Shown piece after piece: positions 27,601 to 38,050 of a stretch of DNA of 64,000 bases. This DNA is from Methylovorus sp. MM2 (GTDB lineage: Bacteria > Pseudomonadota > Gammaproteobacteria > Burkholderiales > Methylophilaceae), in NCBI RefSeq assembly GCF_001648895.1, contig NZ_LXUF01000001.1, positions 1,409,726 through 1,473,725 on the forward strand, in the 5' to 3' direction. The position numbers were made by a program, and so were the translations under genes. The notes beneath the pieces were generated by a model. The model had not been told where the DNA came from. It ran no database searches and was given only the letters and a program-made list of their open reading frames with translations. How positions within the stretch are numbered: position 1 is the stretch's first letter; each line of letters opens with the position of its first letter.

Positions 27601-28715
27601 GCAGCACTCTCCAAATGAATCTTACGTAATATTCGCTGCTCAGTACGCTTGGTTTTATCCTGCACTTTACCCGCTAGTTGACCACATGCTGCATCAATAT
27701 CCTCACCACGTGTTTTGCGCGTTGTGACGACATAGCCAGCTTGCATCAAGATATCGCGGAATCGCCGGATATTATCAGGCGTGGAGGTATCGTAACCACT
27801 ATCAGGGAAAGGATTAAAAGGAATCAGATTGAATTTGCAGGGTACATCCTTGACGATTTCAAGTAATTGTTTCGCATGTGCCTGCGTATCGTTTACCCCA
27901 TCCAGCATGACATACTCAAAGGTCACAAAATCACGTGGGGCTTTTTCTAGGTAACGTTGGCACGCAGCCATCAATTCAGCAATGGGGTAGTTCTTGTTAA
28001 TCGGTACGATCTCGTCACGCAGCTTATCATTGGGTGCATGCAAGGAAACAGCTAGCGCAACCGGACAATCTTCACGTAGCTTGTCCATCGCAGGCACAAG
28101 ACCAGAAGTTGAAAGTGTCACGCGACGACGGCTCAAGCCATACGCAGCGTCATCCAGCATGATATGAAGCGCTGTGACTACATTACGATAGTTAGCCAGC
28201 GGTTCACCCATACCCATCATGACAACATTGCTGATGATACGGTCATCTTTGGCAAGCAAACCATAATCGGCATCTTGGCGCAGGGACTGATTAGCCAGCC
28301 ATAGCTGCCCGATGATTTCTGAAACATTAAGATTACGGTTAAAACCTTGTCTACCGGTTGAGCAAAATGTACATTCAAGCGCACATCCCACTTGAGATGA
28401 AATGCATAAGGTACCGCGTGCATCTTCCGGGATAAATACGGTTTCCACACCATTACCAGCGCCTGTATCTATCAACCATTTACGTGTTCCATCGTTGGAA
28501 ATCTGCTCGATTTGCACGGTCGGCGGCGTAATACTGGTTTCGCGTGCAAGCTTCTCACGCAACGGTTTGGCAATGTCGGTCATCTGTTCAAAATCAAGCA
28601 CACCAAATTGATGCATCCAACGCATCAATTGCTTGGCGCGAAAAGGCTTCTCACCGATACTTTCAAAGTATTCAGTGAGTTGTTGCTTATCGAAGTTGAG
28701 CAGATTGACTGACAT
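27597..28715 (-). CDS. rlmN: Dual-specificity RNA C2-methyltransferase RlmN
   Basis: Radical SAM enzyme methylating A2503 of 23S rRNA and A37 of some tRNAs. Radical SAM cysteines at 111, 115 and 118 (CALECTFC); the C-terminal methyl-carrier Cys lies in [14 protein letters not shown] (about 343). 372 aa. It starts the rlmN-pilF-rodZ-ispG-hisS run, 22 bases after ndk. Confidence 0.97.
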   Translation of the reverse strand: MSVNLLNFDKQQLTEYFESIGEKPFRAKQLMRWMHQFGVLDFEQMTDIAKPLREKLARETSITPPTVQIEQISNDGTRKWLIDTGAGNGVETVFIPEDARGTLCISSQVGCALECTFCSTGRQGFNRNLNVSEIIGQLWLANQSLRQDADYGLLAKDDRIISNVVMMGMGEPLANYRNVVTALHIMLDDAAYGLSRRRVTLSTSGLVPAMDKLREDCPVALAVSLHAPNDKLRDEIVPINKNYPIAELMAACQRYLEKAPRDFVTFEYVMLDGVNDTQAHAKQLLEIVKDVPCKFNLIPFNPFPDSGYDTSTPDNIRRFRDILMQAGYVVTTRKTRGEDIDAACGQLAGKVQDKTKRTEQRILRKIHLESAA

Positions 28716-28737
28716 TTAACCTTGTCTTACAGCGAAA

Positions 28738-29163
28738 TTAACGGCTGTAAACGTTTGATGATGCAAAGAAGTAAGCAATCTCAATCGCTGCATTCTCAGC
28801 TGAATCACTACCATGAACAGCGTTAGCATCAATGCTTTCAGCAAAATCAGCACGAATAGTGCCGGCAGCAGCTTCTTTAGGGTTAGTAGCGCCAAGCAGA
28901 TCACGGTGTTTCAATACTGCGTTTTCACCTTCAAGCACTTGAATCACAACTGGGCCTGAAATCATGAATTTTACTAAGTCAGCAAAGAATGGGCGCGCTT
29001 TGTGCACAGCATAGAAACCTTCAGCATCTGCTTGTGAAAGGTGAACTAATTTTGAAGCGATGATCTTCAAGCCAGCATCTTCAAAACGTGTATAGATTTT
29101 ACCGATGACGTTTTTTGCAACAGCATCAGGTTTGATAATAGAAAGGGTACGTTCAACAGCCAT
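28738..29163 (-). CDS. ndk: Nucleoside diphosphate kinase
   Basis: Transfers gamma-phosphate between nucleotides; 141 aa, full length. The active-site His117 is in [12 protein letters not shown] and the N-terminus [15 protein letters not shown] is typical. A good GGAG stands seven bases before the ATG. A terminator at 29215-29243 closes the upstream rnr-rlmB transcript, so ndk probably has its own promoter. Confidence 0.97.
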   Translation of the reverse strand: MAVERTLSIIKPDAVAKNVIGKIYTRFEDAGLKIIASKLVHLSQADAEGFYAVHKARPFFADLVKFMISGPVVIQVLEGENAVLKHRDLLGATNPKEAAAGTIRADFAESIDANAVHGSDSAENAAIEIAYFFASSNVYSR

Positions 29164-29214
29164 GATTACTCCAAAAGTTAAGACATTTAAATTACTACTA
29201 AAATACTACGGGGG

Positions 29215-29243
29215 AAAAGACCGTTAAAATACCATTTTAACGG
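29215..29243 (-). terminator. Intrinsic terminator of the rnr-rlmB operon
   Basis: Read leftward, CCGTTAAAAT and ATTTTAACGG (29243-29234 and 29230-29221) form a perfect 10-bp stem with a 3-base loop, followed by TCTTTT. It lies about 50 bases after the rlmB stop and before ndk. Confidence 0.8.
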
Positions 29244-29290
29244 CTTAAAATAAACCTTTACCTGCATATAACACCCACAAATAGGCGGCA

Positions 29291-30046
29291 TTATTTCGGT
29301 ACTAAATTGCGTTGGCGACGTGCCTCATAGAGACAGATTCCACTTGCAACAGAAACGTTCAAACTTTCTACGCTACCGAACATGGGAATGCTAACCAGCG
29401 CATCGCAAGTTTCAGCAGTGATGCGTCGAAGACCTGTGCCCTCTGCCCCTAGCACTAATGCAATGGGGCCCTCAAACTTGGTCGCAAAAAGATCATGCTC
29501 GGCCTCGGCGGCGGCACCTACTATCCAGACGCCAGCATCTTTAAGTTCTCGTAACGTGCGCGCAAGATTAGTGACCGCGATAAATGGCACAGTCTCGGCT
29601 GCGCCACAAGCCACTTTACGCACGGTAGCATTTAAACCCACTGCTCTATCTTTAGGGGCGATGACTGCATGCACACCCATTGCATCTGCCACACGCAGAC
29701 AGGCACCAAGATTATGTGGATCTTCGACGCCATCAAGCACGAGGAAAAATGGCGCTTCAGTTAAATCAGACTCCAGAATATCGTGAATATCTTTGTAAGG
29801 AATGGGCGTGTCGATCACGCGTGCGATGACACCTTGATGCCTACCATTCGGACCAGCCATACCATCAAGGCGCGAACGCTCAACCTGCATCAGTCGCACG
29901 CCCGCTGAGTCGGCCATGTTTAATAAATCTTTCATGCGCGCATCTACACGATCACGATCGATCAATACTTCTTGAATACTTGCAGCATGTTGTCTCATGC
30001 GACTTAATACCGCATGAAAGCCAAATAAAATACGGGTGTCACTCAT
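29291..30046 (-). CDS. rlmB: 23S rRNA (guanosine-2'-O-)-methyltransferase RlmB
   Basis: SPOUT-family methyltransferase acting on G2251. N-terminal substrate-binding domain (about 1-78), then the knotted SpoU domain with [30 protein letters not shown] and [17 protein letters not shown] motifs. 251 aa. ATG overlaps the rnr stop by one base (TAATG). Confidence 0.95.
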   Translation of the reverse strand: MSDTRILFGFHAVLSRMRQHAASIQEVLIDRDRVDARMKDLLNMADSAGVRLMQVERSRLDGMAGPNGRHQGVIARVIDTPIPYKDIHDILESDLTEAPFFLVLDGVEDPHNLGACLRVADAMGVHAVIAPKDRAVGLNATVRKVACGAAETVPFIAVTNLARTLRELKDAGVWIVGAAAEAEHDLFATKFEGPIALVLGAEGTGLRRITAETCDALVSIPMFGSVESLNVSVASGICLYEARRQRNLVPK

Positions 30047-32556
30047 TATCTTTTACTTACTTTCTTGTTTCTGGCGCCAGTTTTACCAGCGATTGATTTT
30101 TTAGCAGTCGATTTCTCCAAGGGGTTACTCGTACCTGCTTTACGCGGTGACTTGGCTGACGTTTTAGCTTGATGACTACGAGAACCGGAAGGTTTATCGA
30201 AAGGCGAAGTTGTACTTTTTGCAGACAAGCTTTTAGGTTTTCTCGTACCAGTATCCGTCGATGCCTCTTCAACAAAGCCATCCAGTGGCGCTAAGGTGAA
30301 GTCGATCTTACTGGTTTCGAGGTCGACACGGCTAACCTTAACGCGTAAGCGGTCACCTAGACGGTATTTTACACCGGTACGCTCGCCAGACATCTCATGC
30401 CGCGCTTTATCATAGATAAAATAATCGTTGCCGAGATCTGTGACATGCACCAAGCCCTCTACATAGATACCATCTAACGCAACGAACAAACCGAAACTGG
30501 TCACGCCAGCCACAGTGCCATCAAATACTTCACCGATCTTATCCTGCATGTAAAAGCACTTGAGCCATGCGTTCACATCGCGCGTGGCATCATCCGCGCG
30601 GCGTTCTGTCATTGAGCAATGCTGGCCCAGCGCGTTCCAATCGCCTGCCTTGTATTTTTCACCGTTGAGCACCGCTTTAATCGCACGGTGAATCAAAAGA
30701 TCAGGGTATCTGCGAATCGGGGAAGTAAAGTGTGCGTATGACTCATAGGCCAAACCAAAATGGCCGATATTATCCGGGCTATATACCGCTTGTTGCATGG
30801 AGCGTAGCAAAACCGTCTGTAAAAGCTGCTCATCTGGGCGCCCTTTGATGCGCGCCAGTAATTTTCCGTAATCTTTAGCGTGTGGTGTATCGCCGCCGCC
30901 TACACCAAAACCAAACTCTCCCATGAACGTGCGTAAGGCTTCCAACTTCTCAGGAGTTGGCCCTTCATGAATACGGTAAAGCGCAGGATGTTCATTTTCC
31001 TTAAGAAAGTCTGAAGCGCAAACGTTAGCAGCCAGCATGCACTCCTCAATCAGGCGGTGCGCATCATTTCTTGATGTGGCATCAATTCTCTCGATCTTGC
31101 CGTTATCGTTGAAGATCATGAGGGTTTCTTGGCTATCGAACTCAATCGCGCCACGCTTTTCACGTGCTGCCAGCAGTATCTTGTAAAGCGCATACAGATG
31201 CTGCACATGTGGCATTAACCAAGCATTTTCTTTTACCAGCGGGCTTTCCGGGTCAGTCAGCATTTCATAGACTTTGGTATAAGTCATACGCGCTTTTGAC
31301 CGCATCACCGATGGGTAGAATTTATAGCGTTTAACGGTACCATTACCATCTACCTGCATGTCACATACCATACACATGCGCTCGACATCAGGGTTCAATG
31401 AACATAGTCCATTTGAAAGTGCCTCTGGCAACATGGGAATCACACGCCGAGGGAAGTACACCGAGTTGCCGCGGTCATAAGCCTCTTTATCCAGCGCATC
31501 ACCGGGCTTCACATAAAAGCTCACATCCGCAATCGCGACTACCAAGCGCCAGCCTTTACCTTGCGGTTCGCAGAACACGGCATCGTCAAAGTCGCGCGCG
31601 GTTTCACCATCAATGGTGATAAGCGGCATTTCTCTTAAATCTATCCGGCCTTTGTAATCTGCAGGCTGTACTAACTTCGGGTACTTCTCTGCTAATTTTG
31701 TAGCTTCATGTGAGAATTCATATGGCAATTGATGTTTACGTAAGGCAATTTCGATTTCCATACCAGAATCAGCATAATTGCCCAGCACCTCGACAACCTT
31801 ACCCATCGGTTTGGCATGCGCACTTGGTTGCGTAGTAAGTTCCACCATCACAACCTGGCCATTCTTTGCATCCATATCCAAATGATAAGGAATGAGGATA
31901 TCTTTATTGATGCGCTTATCTTCTGCAGCAACAATCGTGACACCCTGCTCACGTATCACTCGACCGACTAGCTTAGTCGTTGGTCTTTCCAGCACCTCGA
32001 CGATCTTGCCCTCAGGTCTGCCACGGCGGTCAAATCCGGCCTGCCTTACCATCACACGGTCACCGTGCATCACCTCTGACATTTCTCTGGCACTCAGGAA
32101 CAAATCATCGCCGCCATTATCAGGGACAAGGAAACCGAAACCATCGGGATGCCCCTGCACCTTGCCTGCAATCAGGTGTAACTTCTCGGCGATACATAAC
32201 GCACCTTTGCGATTACGCATGATCTGACCTTCGCGCTCCATCGCGTTCAGCCTGCGATTAAAGATGATCTGCTCATCCTCACCGATGTGCAGCAACTCAT
32301 AAAGCTGCTCCACACTGACAGGCACACCCTGTTCAGTCATTTTATCTAGGATGAATTCACGACTAGGTAAAGGATTCTCATAGTTCTCAGCCTCACGCTT
32401 GGCATATGGATCAGCCTGCCGACTTAACACCACCTTCCCAGACCCAGCCTGAGTCGCTGCACGCGGACTTTTCGCTTTAGTAGGCGCGCCCTTATCTGCG
32501 AAGGATTTCTTTTTATTATTAGCGGGGCCCACTGGCTGTTTTTTTCTCGTTGACAA
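30046..32556 (-). CDS. rnr: Ribonuclease R
   Basis: Processive 3'-5' exoribonuclease, 836 aa. A Lys-rich N-terminus and HTH-like part come first, then cold-shock domains (about 145-300), the RNB catalytic domain (about 325-650; [18 protein letters not shown] with the metal Asp residues), an S1 domain (about 715-800) and a Lys/Ser-rich tail. The start is TTG 32556, preceded by AGGAAAG; no other start is plausible because the next in-frame Met is about 70 codons downstream. It is divergent from tRNA-Leu. Confidence 0.95.
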   Translation of the reverse strand: MSTRKKQPVGPANNKKKSFADKGAPTKAKSPRAATQAGSGKVVLSRQADPYAKREAENYENPLPSREFILDKMTEQGVPVSVEQLYELLHIGEDEQIIFNRRLNAMEREGQIMRNRKGALCIAEKLHLIAGKVQGHPDGFGFLVPDNGGDDLFLSAREMSEVMHGDRVMVRQAGFDRRGRPEGKIVEVLERPTTKLVGRVIREQGVTIVAAEDKRINKDILIPYHLDMDAKNGQVVMVELTTQPSAHAKPMGKVVEVLGNYADSGMEIEIALRKHQLPYEFSHEATKLAEKYPKLVQPADYKGRIDLREMPLITIDGETARDFDDAVFCEPQGKGWRLVVAIADVSFYVKPGDALDKEAYDRGNSVYFPRRVIPMLPEALSNGLCSLNPDVERMCMVCDMQVDGNGTVKRYKFYPSVMRSKARMTYTKVYEMLTDPESPLVKENAWLMPHVQHLYALYKILLAAREKRGAIEFDSQETLMIFNDNGKIERIDATSRNDAHRLIEECMLAANVCASDFLKENEHPALYRIHEGPTPEKLEALRTFMGEFGFGVGGGDTPHAKDYGKLLARIKGRPDEQLLQTVLLRSMQQAVYSPDNIGHFGLAYESYAHFTSPIRRYPDLLIHRAIKAVLNGEKYKAGDWNALGQHCSMTERRADDATRDVNAWLKCFYMQDKIGEVFDGTVAGVTSFGLFVALDGIYVEGLVHVTDLGNDYFIYDKARHEMSGERTGVKYRLGDRLRVKVSRVDLETSKIDFTLAPLDGFVEEASTDTGTRKPKSLSAKSTTSPFDKPSGSRSHQAKTSAKSPRKAGTSNPLEKSTAKKSIAGKTGARNKKVSKR

Positions 32557-32592
32557 AGTATGTCTTTCCTATAAAATTTGCGCTCTTTGTAA

Positions 32593-32677
32593 GCCCAGAT
32601 GGCGGAATTGGTAGACGCGCATGGTTCAGGTCCATGTGCCTTCGGGTGTGGAGGTTCGAGTCCTCTTCTGGGCACCA
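32593..32677 (+). tRNA. tRNA-Leu (anticodon CAG)
   Basis: Cloverleaf: acceptor GCCCAGA/TCTGGGC, anticodon stem CATGG/CCATG with loop TTCAGGT (anticodon CAG), a long variable arm (TGCCTTCGGGTG), T arm GAGG-TTCGAGT-CCTC, encoded CCA at 32675-32677. The long variable arm confirms a class II tRNA. No integrase or direct-repeat att site is seen beside it. Confidence 0.96.
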
Positions 32678-33010
32678 CAGTCACTATATTGCATACATAT
32701 TTCAATAGTGTGTGATTCCTACATGAATAGCATGTAAGTCATTGGGCTTATTATCGCACGTAATTGTTATGCTTTACCATTCGGTTAGGCTCGCGAACTA
32801 CAAATCCCACTGATACAAGACGCTGACTTAAATATGGAGAAATTCCGTAAAAATCAGGCATCAATATCGTCTTCCTTATCAAAAAAATCCAGTTTAAGCA
32901 AAAGCTGCTATATATAAGCTCGCTATATATTAATACTAAAGAATCATATAAAAGCGCTATAAGATATGCTTAAATTAACAGCATATAATTAAATAAAGTA
33001 GGAGAATAAA
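32678..33010. other. AT-rich non-coding region between tRNA-Leu and the peroxiredoxin gene
   Basis: No convincing gene. A hairpin (CACTA..TTG with CAATAGTG, about 32684-32710) just after the tRNA lacks a T-run. Two copies of GCTATATAT (32907 and 32922) lie 15 bases apart. TATAAT at 32984-32989 is a plausible -10 for the downstream gene, with TAGGAG before its ATG; no good -35 is seen. Confidence 0.5.
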
Positions 33011-33652
33011 ATGGCAACATTAAGACTAGGCGATACAGCGCCCGACTTCACCCAAAATTCAAGCATAGGCTCTATTTCATTCCACGAATGGCTTGGTGAT
33101 AGCTGGGGGATCCTATTTTCCCATCCGGCAGATTACACGCCGGTTTGCACAACAGAATTAGGCGCCACAGCCAAGCTGGCTGGTGAATTCAAAAAGCGCA
33201 ATGTAAAAGCCATTGCGTTATCTGTTGACCCAGTCGAGTCGCATCATGGTTGGATCAAAGATATCAACGAGACACAATCCACTACCGTTAACTTTCCTAT
33301 TCTGGCGGATAAGGACAAAAAGGTATCGAATCTGTATGACCTTATACATCCCAATGCCAGCACGACAGCTACAGTTCGCTCTGTATTTATCATTGACCCC
33401 AATAAGAAGATTCGTCTGACATTGACCTACCCCGCGAGCACAGGCCGAAACTTTGATGAGCTATTACGCGTGATCGATTCATTGCAGTTGACGGAATACC
33501 ATAGTGTAGCAACACCAGCGAACTGGAAAGATGGGGATGACGTTGTCATCGTGCCATCAATTACCGACCCAGAAGTGTTGAAAACAAAATTCCCTAAAGG
33601 TTTTAAAGCGGTCAAACCTTATTTACGCTTGACTCCACAACCTAATAAGTAA
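33011..33652 (+). CDS. 1-Cys peroxiredoxin (Prx6/AhpC-TSA family)
   Basis: Reduces peroxides. The peroxidatic Cys46 is in DYTPVCTTE, and no other Cys exists in the 213-aa protein, so it is a 1-Cys enzyme that needs an outside thiol. The long C-terminal domain (about 160-213) is typical of Prx6-type proteins. GGAG lies before the ATG and a strong terminator follows, so it is a single-gene transcript. Confidence 0.94.
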   Translation: MATLRLGDTAPDFTQNSSIGSISFHEWLGDSWGILFSHPADYTPVCTTELGATAKLAGEFKKRNVKAIALSVDPVESHHGWIKDINETQSTTVNFPILADKDKKVSNLYDLIHPNASTTATVRSVFIIDPNKKIRLTLTYPASTGRNFDELLRVIDSLQLTEYHSVATPANWKDGDDVVIVPSITDPEVLKTKFPKGFKAVKPYLRLTPQPNK

Positions 33653-33658
33653 TCACTC

Positions 33659-33709
33659 AACCCCATAAGAGCCTTCCCATGCATACAAAGGGAGGCGTTA
33701 TGGGGTTTT
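33659..33709 (+). terminator. Intrinsic terminator of the peroxiredoxin gene
   Basis: Arms AACCCCATAA..GCCTTCCC and GGGAGGC.TTATGGGG pair over about 16 bp around a loop at about 33680-33689, followed by TTTT. Confidence 0.8.
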
Positions 33710-33798
33710 CTATTGCCAATCGCATGAGAAAACATGCGATTCATGCCATACTTCCGCCTGCGATAACATCCATCATTTATTAACTCAGAATTAAAGCC

Positions 33799-34041
33799 AT
33801 GCACACTATTGAATTCTCCTTGCGCAACGAATATGTCGAGCTTTGCAACCTGTTAAAACTGGTTGGGCTGGCAGATAGTGGGGGTCGCGGTAAAACCATG
33901 GTTGCTGAAGGATTAGTCAAAGTAGATGGTGAGGTCGACCTTAGAAAAACAGCAAAAATCCGTGCAGGACAAATCGTTGAATGTGAGGGAACAACCATTA
34001 CGGTCCTTCCAGCATCACTTCATTCGGAAGATGGAATCTAA
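33799..34041 (+). CDS. Small S4-domain RNA-binding protein (YbcJ-like)
   Basis: An 80-aa single S4 domain: EYVELCNLLKLVGLADSGG, VAEGLVKVDGEV and KIRAGQIVECEG match YbcJ-type RNA-binding proteins, often linked to ribosome maturation. It is three bases before yaeQ and likely co-transcribed. Confidence 0.9.
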   Translation: MHTIEFSLRNEYVELCNLLKLVGLADSGGRGKTMVAEGLVKVDGEVDLRKTAKIRAGQIVECEGTTITVLPASLHSEDGI

Positions 34042-34044
34042 AGC

Positions 34045-34590
34045 ATGGCACTAAAATCAACCATCCATAAAGTAGACCTGCAAATCGCGGATATGGATCG
34101 CAATTACTATGCGCAGCATAATCTGACGATCGCAAGGCATCCATCAGAGACAGATGAACGCATGATGGTACGCTTGATCGCCTTCATCTTATTTGCAGAA
34201 GATTCAATGGCTTTTGCTAAAGGCTTGAGTGCCGAGGATGAGCCTGATCTATGGTTAAAGGACCTGACAGGCGCAATTGAATTATGGATAGACGTTGGCC
34301 TGCCTGACGAACGCGAAGTACGTAAAGCCTGTGGACGTGCGAAGCATGTGGCTGTGATACTTTATGGGGGTAGAACAGCTGACATGTGGTGGAGTCAGAA
34401 TGAAAAGTCATTGACCAAGCAGAACCACCTGACGATTATCAATTTACCAGACACGGCAGGCCTATCAGCGTTAACCGAGCGCACCATGTCGCTCAGTTGC
34501 AATATTCAGGATGGAACAATCTGGTTGAATTCTGAAACTGGCACAATTGAGATTACACCACAGATACTGAAAAAACCCGCTAACGGCTAA
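34045..34590 (+). CDS. yaeQ: YaeQ family protein
   Basis: A 181-aa protein of the YaeQ family (PD-(D/E)XK-like fold by family knowledge). Recognised from STIHKVDLQIADMDRNYY at the start, HPSETDERMMVRLIAF, and WIDVGLPDEREVRKACGRAK. The cellular role is not established. Its stop lies in the first copy of a 15-bp tandem repeat shared with the end of the convergent hpt gene. Confidence 0.93.
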   Translation: MALKSTIHKVDLQIADMDRNYYAQHNLTIARHPSETDERMMVRLIAFILFAEDSMAFAKGLSAEDEPDLWLKDLTGAIELWIDVGLPDEREVRKACGRAKHVAVILYGGRTADMWWSQNEKSLTKQNHLTIINLPDTAGLSALTERTMSLSCNIQDGTIWLNSETGTIEITPQILKKPANG

Positions 34591-34616
34591 TCTTTTAAAG
34601 CCTAATCTTTTAAAGC
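34587..34616. repeat. Exact 15-bp tandem duplication at two convergent stops
   Basis: CTAATCTTTTAAAGC occurs twice without a gap (34587-34601, 34602-34616). Copy 1 contains the yaeQ stop and copy 2 the hpt stop (TAG read leftward). Confidence 0.9.
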
Positions 34617-35150
34617 ATAGATCGCTGGCAGGTTACGCCACCAGCCATAAACATCCATCCCACAACCAAAAACATACTTATTCGGAACGGTAAGCCCTAC
34701 AAAATCGGCTGTAATTGGCTTGCTTCTTCCTGTATCTTTCTCTGCAAGTACTGCAATAATGACTTTTTCAGCGCCCTGCTCTAGACATTTACGCTTGATT
34801 TCGACCAAGGTATGGCCTTCATCAAGAATGTCATCAAGCAGCAATACGGTGCGCCCTTGAACGTTATCACGAGGCAAGACTTTCCAATCCAGCTGCTGCC
34901 CAGCAATTTGATTGTGGTAACGACTAACCTGCACATAGTCAAATTCCAATGGGAAATTCAACTTGGGCAATAATCGCCCGGAAAATACCACAGCTCCACC
35001 CATGACACACATCACAAGCGGACAAGCATCATGCAAGTTTTGATTTAGCTCTTGGGCTAATCGATCAACCGCGAGATTAACAACCTCCTCACCATGAACA
35101 AGAACTGAGTCTGCAAGTAATTGTTCAGGTAAGATTTTCTTATTCGACAA
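34602..35150 (-). CDS. hpt: Hypoxanthine-guanine phosphoribosyltransferase
   Basis: Purine salvage enzyme, 182 aa, of the proteobacterial type I PRTase group. PRPP-binding motif VLLLDDILDEGHTL and KVIIAVLAEKDTGR are present. The only workable start is TTG 35150 with AAGGG about nine bases upstream. It is the last gene of the leftward run, 20 bases after galU. Confidence 0.9.
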   Translation of the reverse strand: MSNKKILPEQLLADSVLVHGEEVVNLAVDRLAQELNQNLHDACPLVMCVMGGAVVFSGRLLPKLNFPLEFDYVQVSRYHNQIAGQQLDWKVLPRDNVQGRTVLLLDDILDEGHTLVEIKRKCLEQGAEKVIIAVLAEKDTGRSKPITADFVGLTVPNKYVFGCGMDVYGWWRNLPAIYALKD

Positions 35151-35170
35151 TTAGGTACCCTTGATAGCAA

Positions 35171-36052
35171 TCAAGTTAGTGTTGGCTTAACTTTACGCAA
35201 GTAATCCAGAAACTCCCCACCAATCTCGGGGTGACGCAGTGCGTACTCTACATTGGCTTTCATGTACCCAAGCTTGCTACCGCAGTCAAACCGCTTGCCT
35301 TCAAAACGGAATGCCAAAATACGCTCATGTGCCATAAGTGCAGCGATACCATCTGTTAACTGAATTTCACCGCCTTTACCTGGCTGCACATTCTCCAAAC
35401 ACTCAAAAATCCGTGGTGTCAGAATATAACGACCAACGACAGCTAGTGTAGATGGCGCATCTGCCGGTTTAGGCTTCTCTACAATGCCATTCAGCTTTAA
35501 TATATTCGGTTCTACTTCAACAGCATCGACAATACCGTAACTACCGGTCTCACTTGGCAGCACATCCTCAACGCCTAATACTGAGTTACCTTGTTTTCTG
35601 AATAACTCAACCATTTGCGCCATTGCGGGCGTGCCTTCCGAATGAATCAAATCATCGGCAAGAATGACGGAGAAAGGTTCATTGCCCACTACCGGCTTGG
35701 CTAGCAAAACAGCGTGTCCAAGACCCAAGGCTTCTGGTTGGCGAATGTATATACAAGAAACGCCCTTAGGGATGATGCCATGCATCTGCTCTAGTATTTC
35801 AGTCTTGCCGCTTGCTTTAAGCGATAACTCTAGCTCAAGTGATTTATCGAAATGATCAGGAATCGCGCGTTTATTACGCCCAATAATAAAGATAAGCTCT
35901 GTTGCACCAGCCGCGATTGCTTCTTCGACAGCGTACTGAACTAAGGGTTTATCAACGATAGGCAGCATTTCTTTGGGGCTTGCTTTAGTGGCTGGCAGAA
36001 AACGTGTCCCTAAACCTGCCACGGGAAAAACAGCTTTTGTTATTTTATTCAA
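35171..36052 (-). CDS. galU: UTP-glucose-1-phosphate uridylyltransferase GalU
   Basis: Makes UDP-glucose, precursor of many envelope glycans; 293 aa. FPVAGLGTRFLPATKASPKE is the nucleotide-binding loop, with IIGRNKRAIPDHFD and EKPKPADAPS typical of GalU. The start is TTG 36052 with GAGAGGG nine bases upstream. It closes the surface-glycan cluster. Confidence 0.95.
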   Translation of the reverse strand: MNKITKAVFPVAGLGTRFLPATKASPKEMLPIVDKPLVQYAVEEAIAAGATELIFIIGRNKRAIPDHFDKSLELELSLKASGKTEILEQMHGIIPKGVSCIYIRQPEALGLGHAVLLAKPVVGNEPFSVILADDLIHSEGTPAMAQMVELFRKQGNSVLGVEDVLPSETGSYGIVDAVEVEPNILKLNGIVEKPKPADAPSTLAVVGRYILTPRIFECLENVQPGKGGEIQLTDGIAALMAHERILAFRFEGKRFDCGSKLGYMKANVEYALRHPEIGGEFLDYLRKVKPTLT

Positions 36053-36075
36053 TTTTTTAAAACCCTCTCTAAATC

Positions 36076-38001
36076 CTAATGAACAGTTGAAGATCTTGGC
36101 GCTAGCGGTACCTGATGGTTCTGTTTATCAGCATGAATATCGCCCGTATATTCTTCCACCCACATCTTCAACTCTTGTTTAATGATGACTTCATCCAACA
36201 CAATCGTACTCTCTATCCATTTAAGCAATGCTTTTACCCATGCCTTATCCGCTGATCTGGCTACAGCAATACGAAGCTTATCGTGCGGTGTTGGTAATGT
36301 GAGTTCGTCATCGGCCAGGAGTTCCTCATAAAGTTTCTCTCCAGGACGCAAACCAGTATATTTAACCTCTATTTCACTTTCATGTAACCCTGATAATCGG
36401 ATCATATCTAGTGCAAGATCAGCAATACGGACAGGCTCGCCCATATCAAGTACAAATACCTCCGCACCAGTCCCCATAAGCCCGGCCTGCATCACCAGCT
36501 GCGCAGCCTCGGGGATAGACATAAAGTAGCGCGTGATATCAGGATGGGTGACGGTCACAGGACCACCGGCAGCAATCTGCTCTCGAAATTTAGGAATCAC
36601 GCTACCGCTACTACCAAGCACGTTACCGAATCGAACAATCACAAACCTTGTACCGGATTTATCCTGCAAGCCTTGGCAGACCATCTCGGCCAACCGTTTA
36701 CTGGCACCCATCACGTTAGTCGGATTGACTGCCTTATCGGTAGAGACAAGCACGAATTTCTCAACACCCATCTCTTTGCAGACTTTTGCCAGCGTGTAGG
36801 TACCAACCACATTATTCGACAAGGCTTCTGTTACGTTCTCTGCTTCCATCATGGGCACATGCTTATAGGCAGCCGCATGAAACACGACGGATGGCTTATA
36901 TTTCTGCAATACCGTTTTCAAACGCTTTTCGTTCTTAATGTCTCCCACCACATAGATTACTTGGGCAGGAATTAAATGCTTTGAGAACTCCTGTTCGAGT
37001 CGGTAAAGAGAAAATTCTGAGATATCAAAACATACTAGCGTTTTTGGTCTGTATTTAACGATTTGCCTACATAATTCTGAGCCTATGGAACCGCCCGCCC
37101 CGCTTACCATTGCAACTCGCTCATCCAGTAACTCATGCAGTCCATCATCATCCAGCTTGACTGACTCTCGCCCTAGAAGATCCTCCACATCGACAGGTCT
37201 AATCTGGGAGATACTGACCTTACCACTCATGAGATCATCAAATGAAGGCACGGTAAGTACAGTAAGATTATTGTCTTTTGCAAGATTCACCGCATTGCGA
37301 CGAATCTGTTGCGTAACATCAGGCATCGCAATAATCACATGCTGTACATTCAATCTATCTGCAAATTCGGGAAGCTCCGTCATGTTCCCAAGCACCTTAA
37401 CGCCAAACAGTTCGCGACCAAACATTGTCTTGTCATTACCAAGCAAGCCCACGACACGCCACTCATGGCTTTTTGCCAAATCTTTCAGCAAGGTAATTGC
37501 TACATCTCCGCTTCCCAGAATGAGCACCGGTTTGCCAATCATGGTGGTGAGCCCATACAGCTTGTGCTCTTTCCAATAACGGTAAGTAAATCTACTCCCC
37601 CCCATAAATAATAACAGCAATATCGGATCAAGGATAAGCACCGACCGAGGCACAATCACATGCGGTTTGAACATAAAGATTAAAGCAACAACAATAAAAG
37701 CAGCAGTAGCGACTGCCAAGAGAATTCGTTTGAGGTCAGGCAAACTGGCAAAACGCCAAACGCCTCGATATAAACCAAAATTGATAAAAAAGAATACTTG
37801 TAAAGGCACAACCCACAATGAAGTATAGGTTAGAGTTTCAATAAATGAAGAAGGAATTTCGAAATTGAATCGTAAGGCAAATGCGATATACCAAGCAAAA
37901 ATTGCAGCAACGATATCATGAACGACTGCAGAAGCAGTACGAGGGTTCGCTAAACGTTTGAGGTGGGTAAATTCAGTAGGGCCCCTTTTAACTTTTGGCA
38001 A
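36076..38001 (-). CDS. wbpM: Membrane-bound nucleotide-sugar 4,6-dehydratase (WbpM/CapD/PglF family)
   Basis: Converts UDP-GlcNAc to UDP-4-keto-6-deoxy-GlcNAc. Four transmembrane helices (within about 28-135), a CoA-binding-like domain (about 145-260) and a SDR catalytic domain (about 290-590) with SGAGGSIGSELCRQ and STDKAVNPTNVMGASKR, where Met takes the place of the usual catalytic Tyr, as in the long PglF/WbpM enzymes. 641 aa. Start TTG 38001. With the next two genes upstream it suggests QuiNAc as the first sugar. Confidence 0.92.
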   Translation of the reverse strand: MPKVKRGPTEFTHLKRLANPRTASAVVHDIVAAIFAWYIAFALRFNFEIPSSFIETLTYTSLWVVPLQVFFFINFGLYRGVWRFASLPDLKRILLAVATAAFIVVALIFMFKPHVIVPRSVLILDPILLLLFMGGSRFTYRYWKEHKLYGLTTMIGKPVLILGSGDVAITLLKDLAKSHEWRVVGLLGNDKTMFGRELFGVKVLGNMTELPEFADRLNVQHVIIAMPDVTQQIRRNAVNLAKDNNLTVLTVPSFDDLMSGKVSISQIRPVDVEDLLGRESVKLDDDGLHELLDERVAMVSGAGGSIGSELCRQIVKYRPKTLVCFDISEFSLYRLEQEFSKHLIPAQVIYVVGDIKNEKRLKTVLQKYKPSVVFHAAAYKHVPMMEAENVTEALSNNVVGTYTLAKVCKEMGVEKFVLVSTDKAVNPTNVMGASKRLAEMVCQGLQDKSGTRFVIVRFGNVLGSSGSVIPKFREQIAAGGPVTVTHPDITRYFMSIPEAAQLVMQAGLMGTGAEVFVLDMGEPVRIADLALDMIRLSGLHESEIEVKYTGLRPGEKLYEELLADDELTLPTPHDKLRIAVARSADKAWVKALLKWIESTIVLDEVIIKQELKMWVEEYTGDIHADKQNHQVPLAPRSSTVH

Positions 38002-38050
38002 TTTTTATAGTTCCTATATCTATGTTTTATAACATTCTACGCAAACTGAC

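Noticed and set aside
32907-32933. GCTATATAT repeats as a CRISPR or iteron
   Set aside because: Only two short AT-rich copies; no array or origin context.
32593-33010. tRNA-Leu as integration site of a mobile element
   Set aside because: No integrase and no repeat of the tRNA 3' end found downstream within the window.
37085-37579. Open frame of 164 aa on the plus strand within the WbpM-like gene
   Set aside because: Ser/Thr/Pro-rich composition and exact overlap with conserved dehydratase codons mark it as a shadow.
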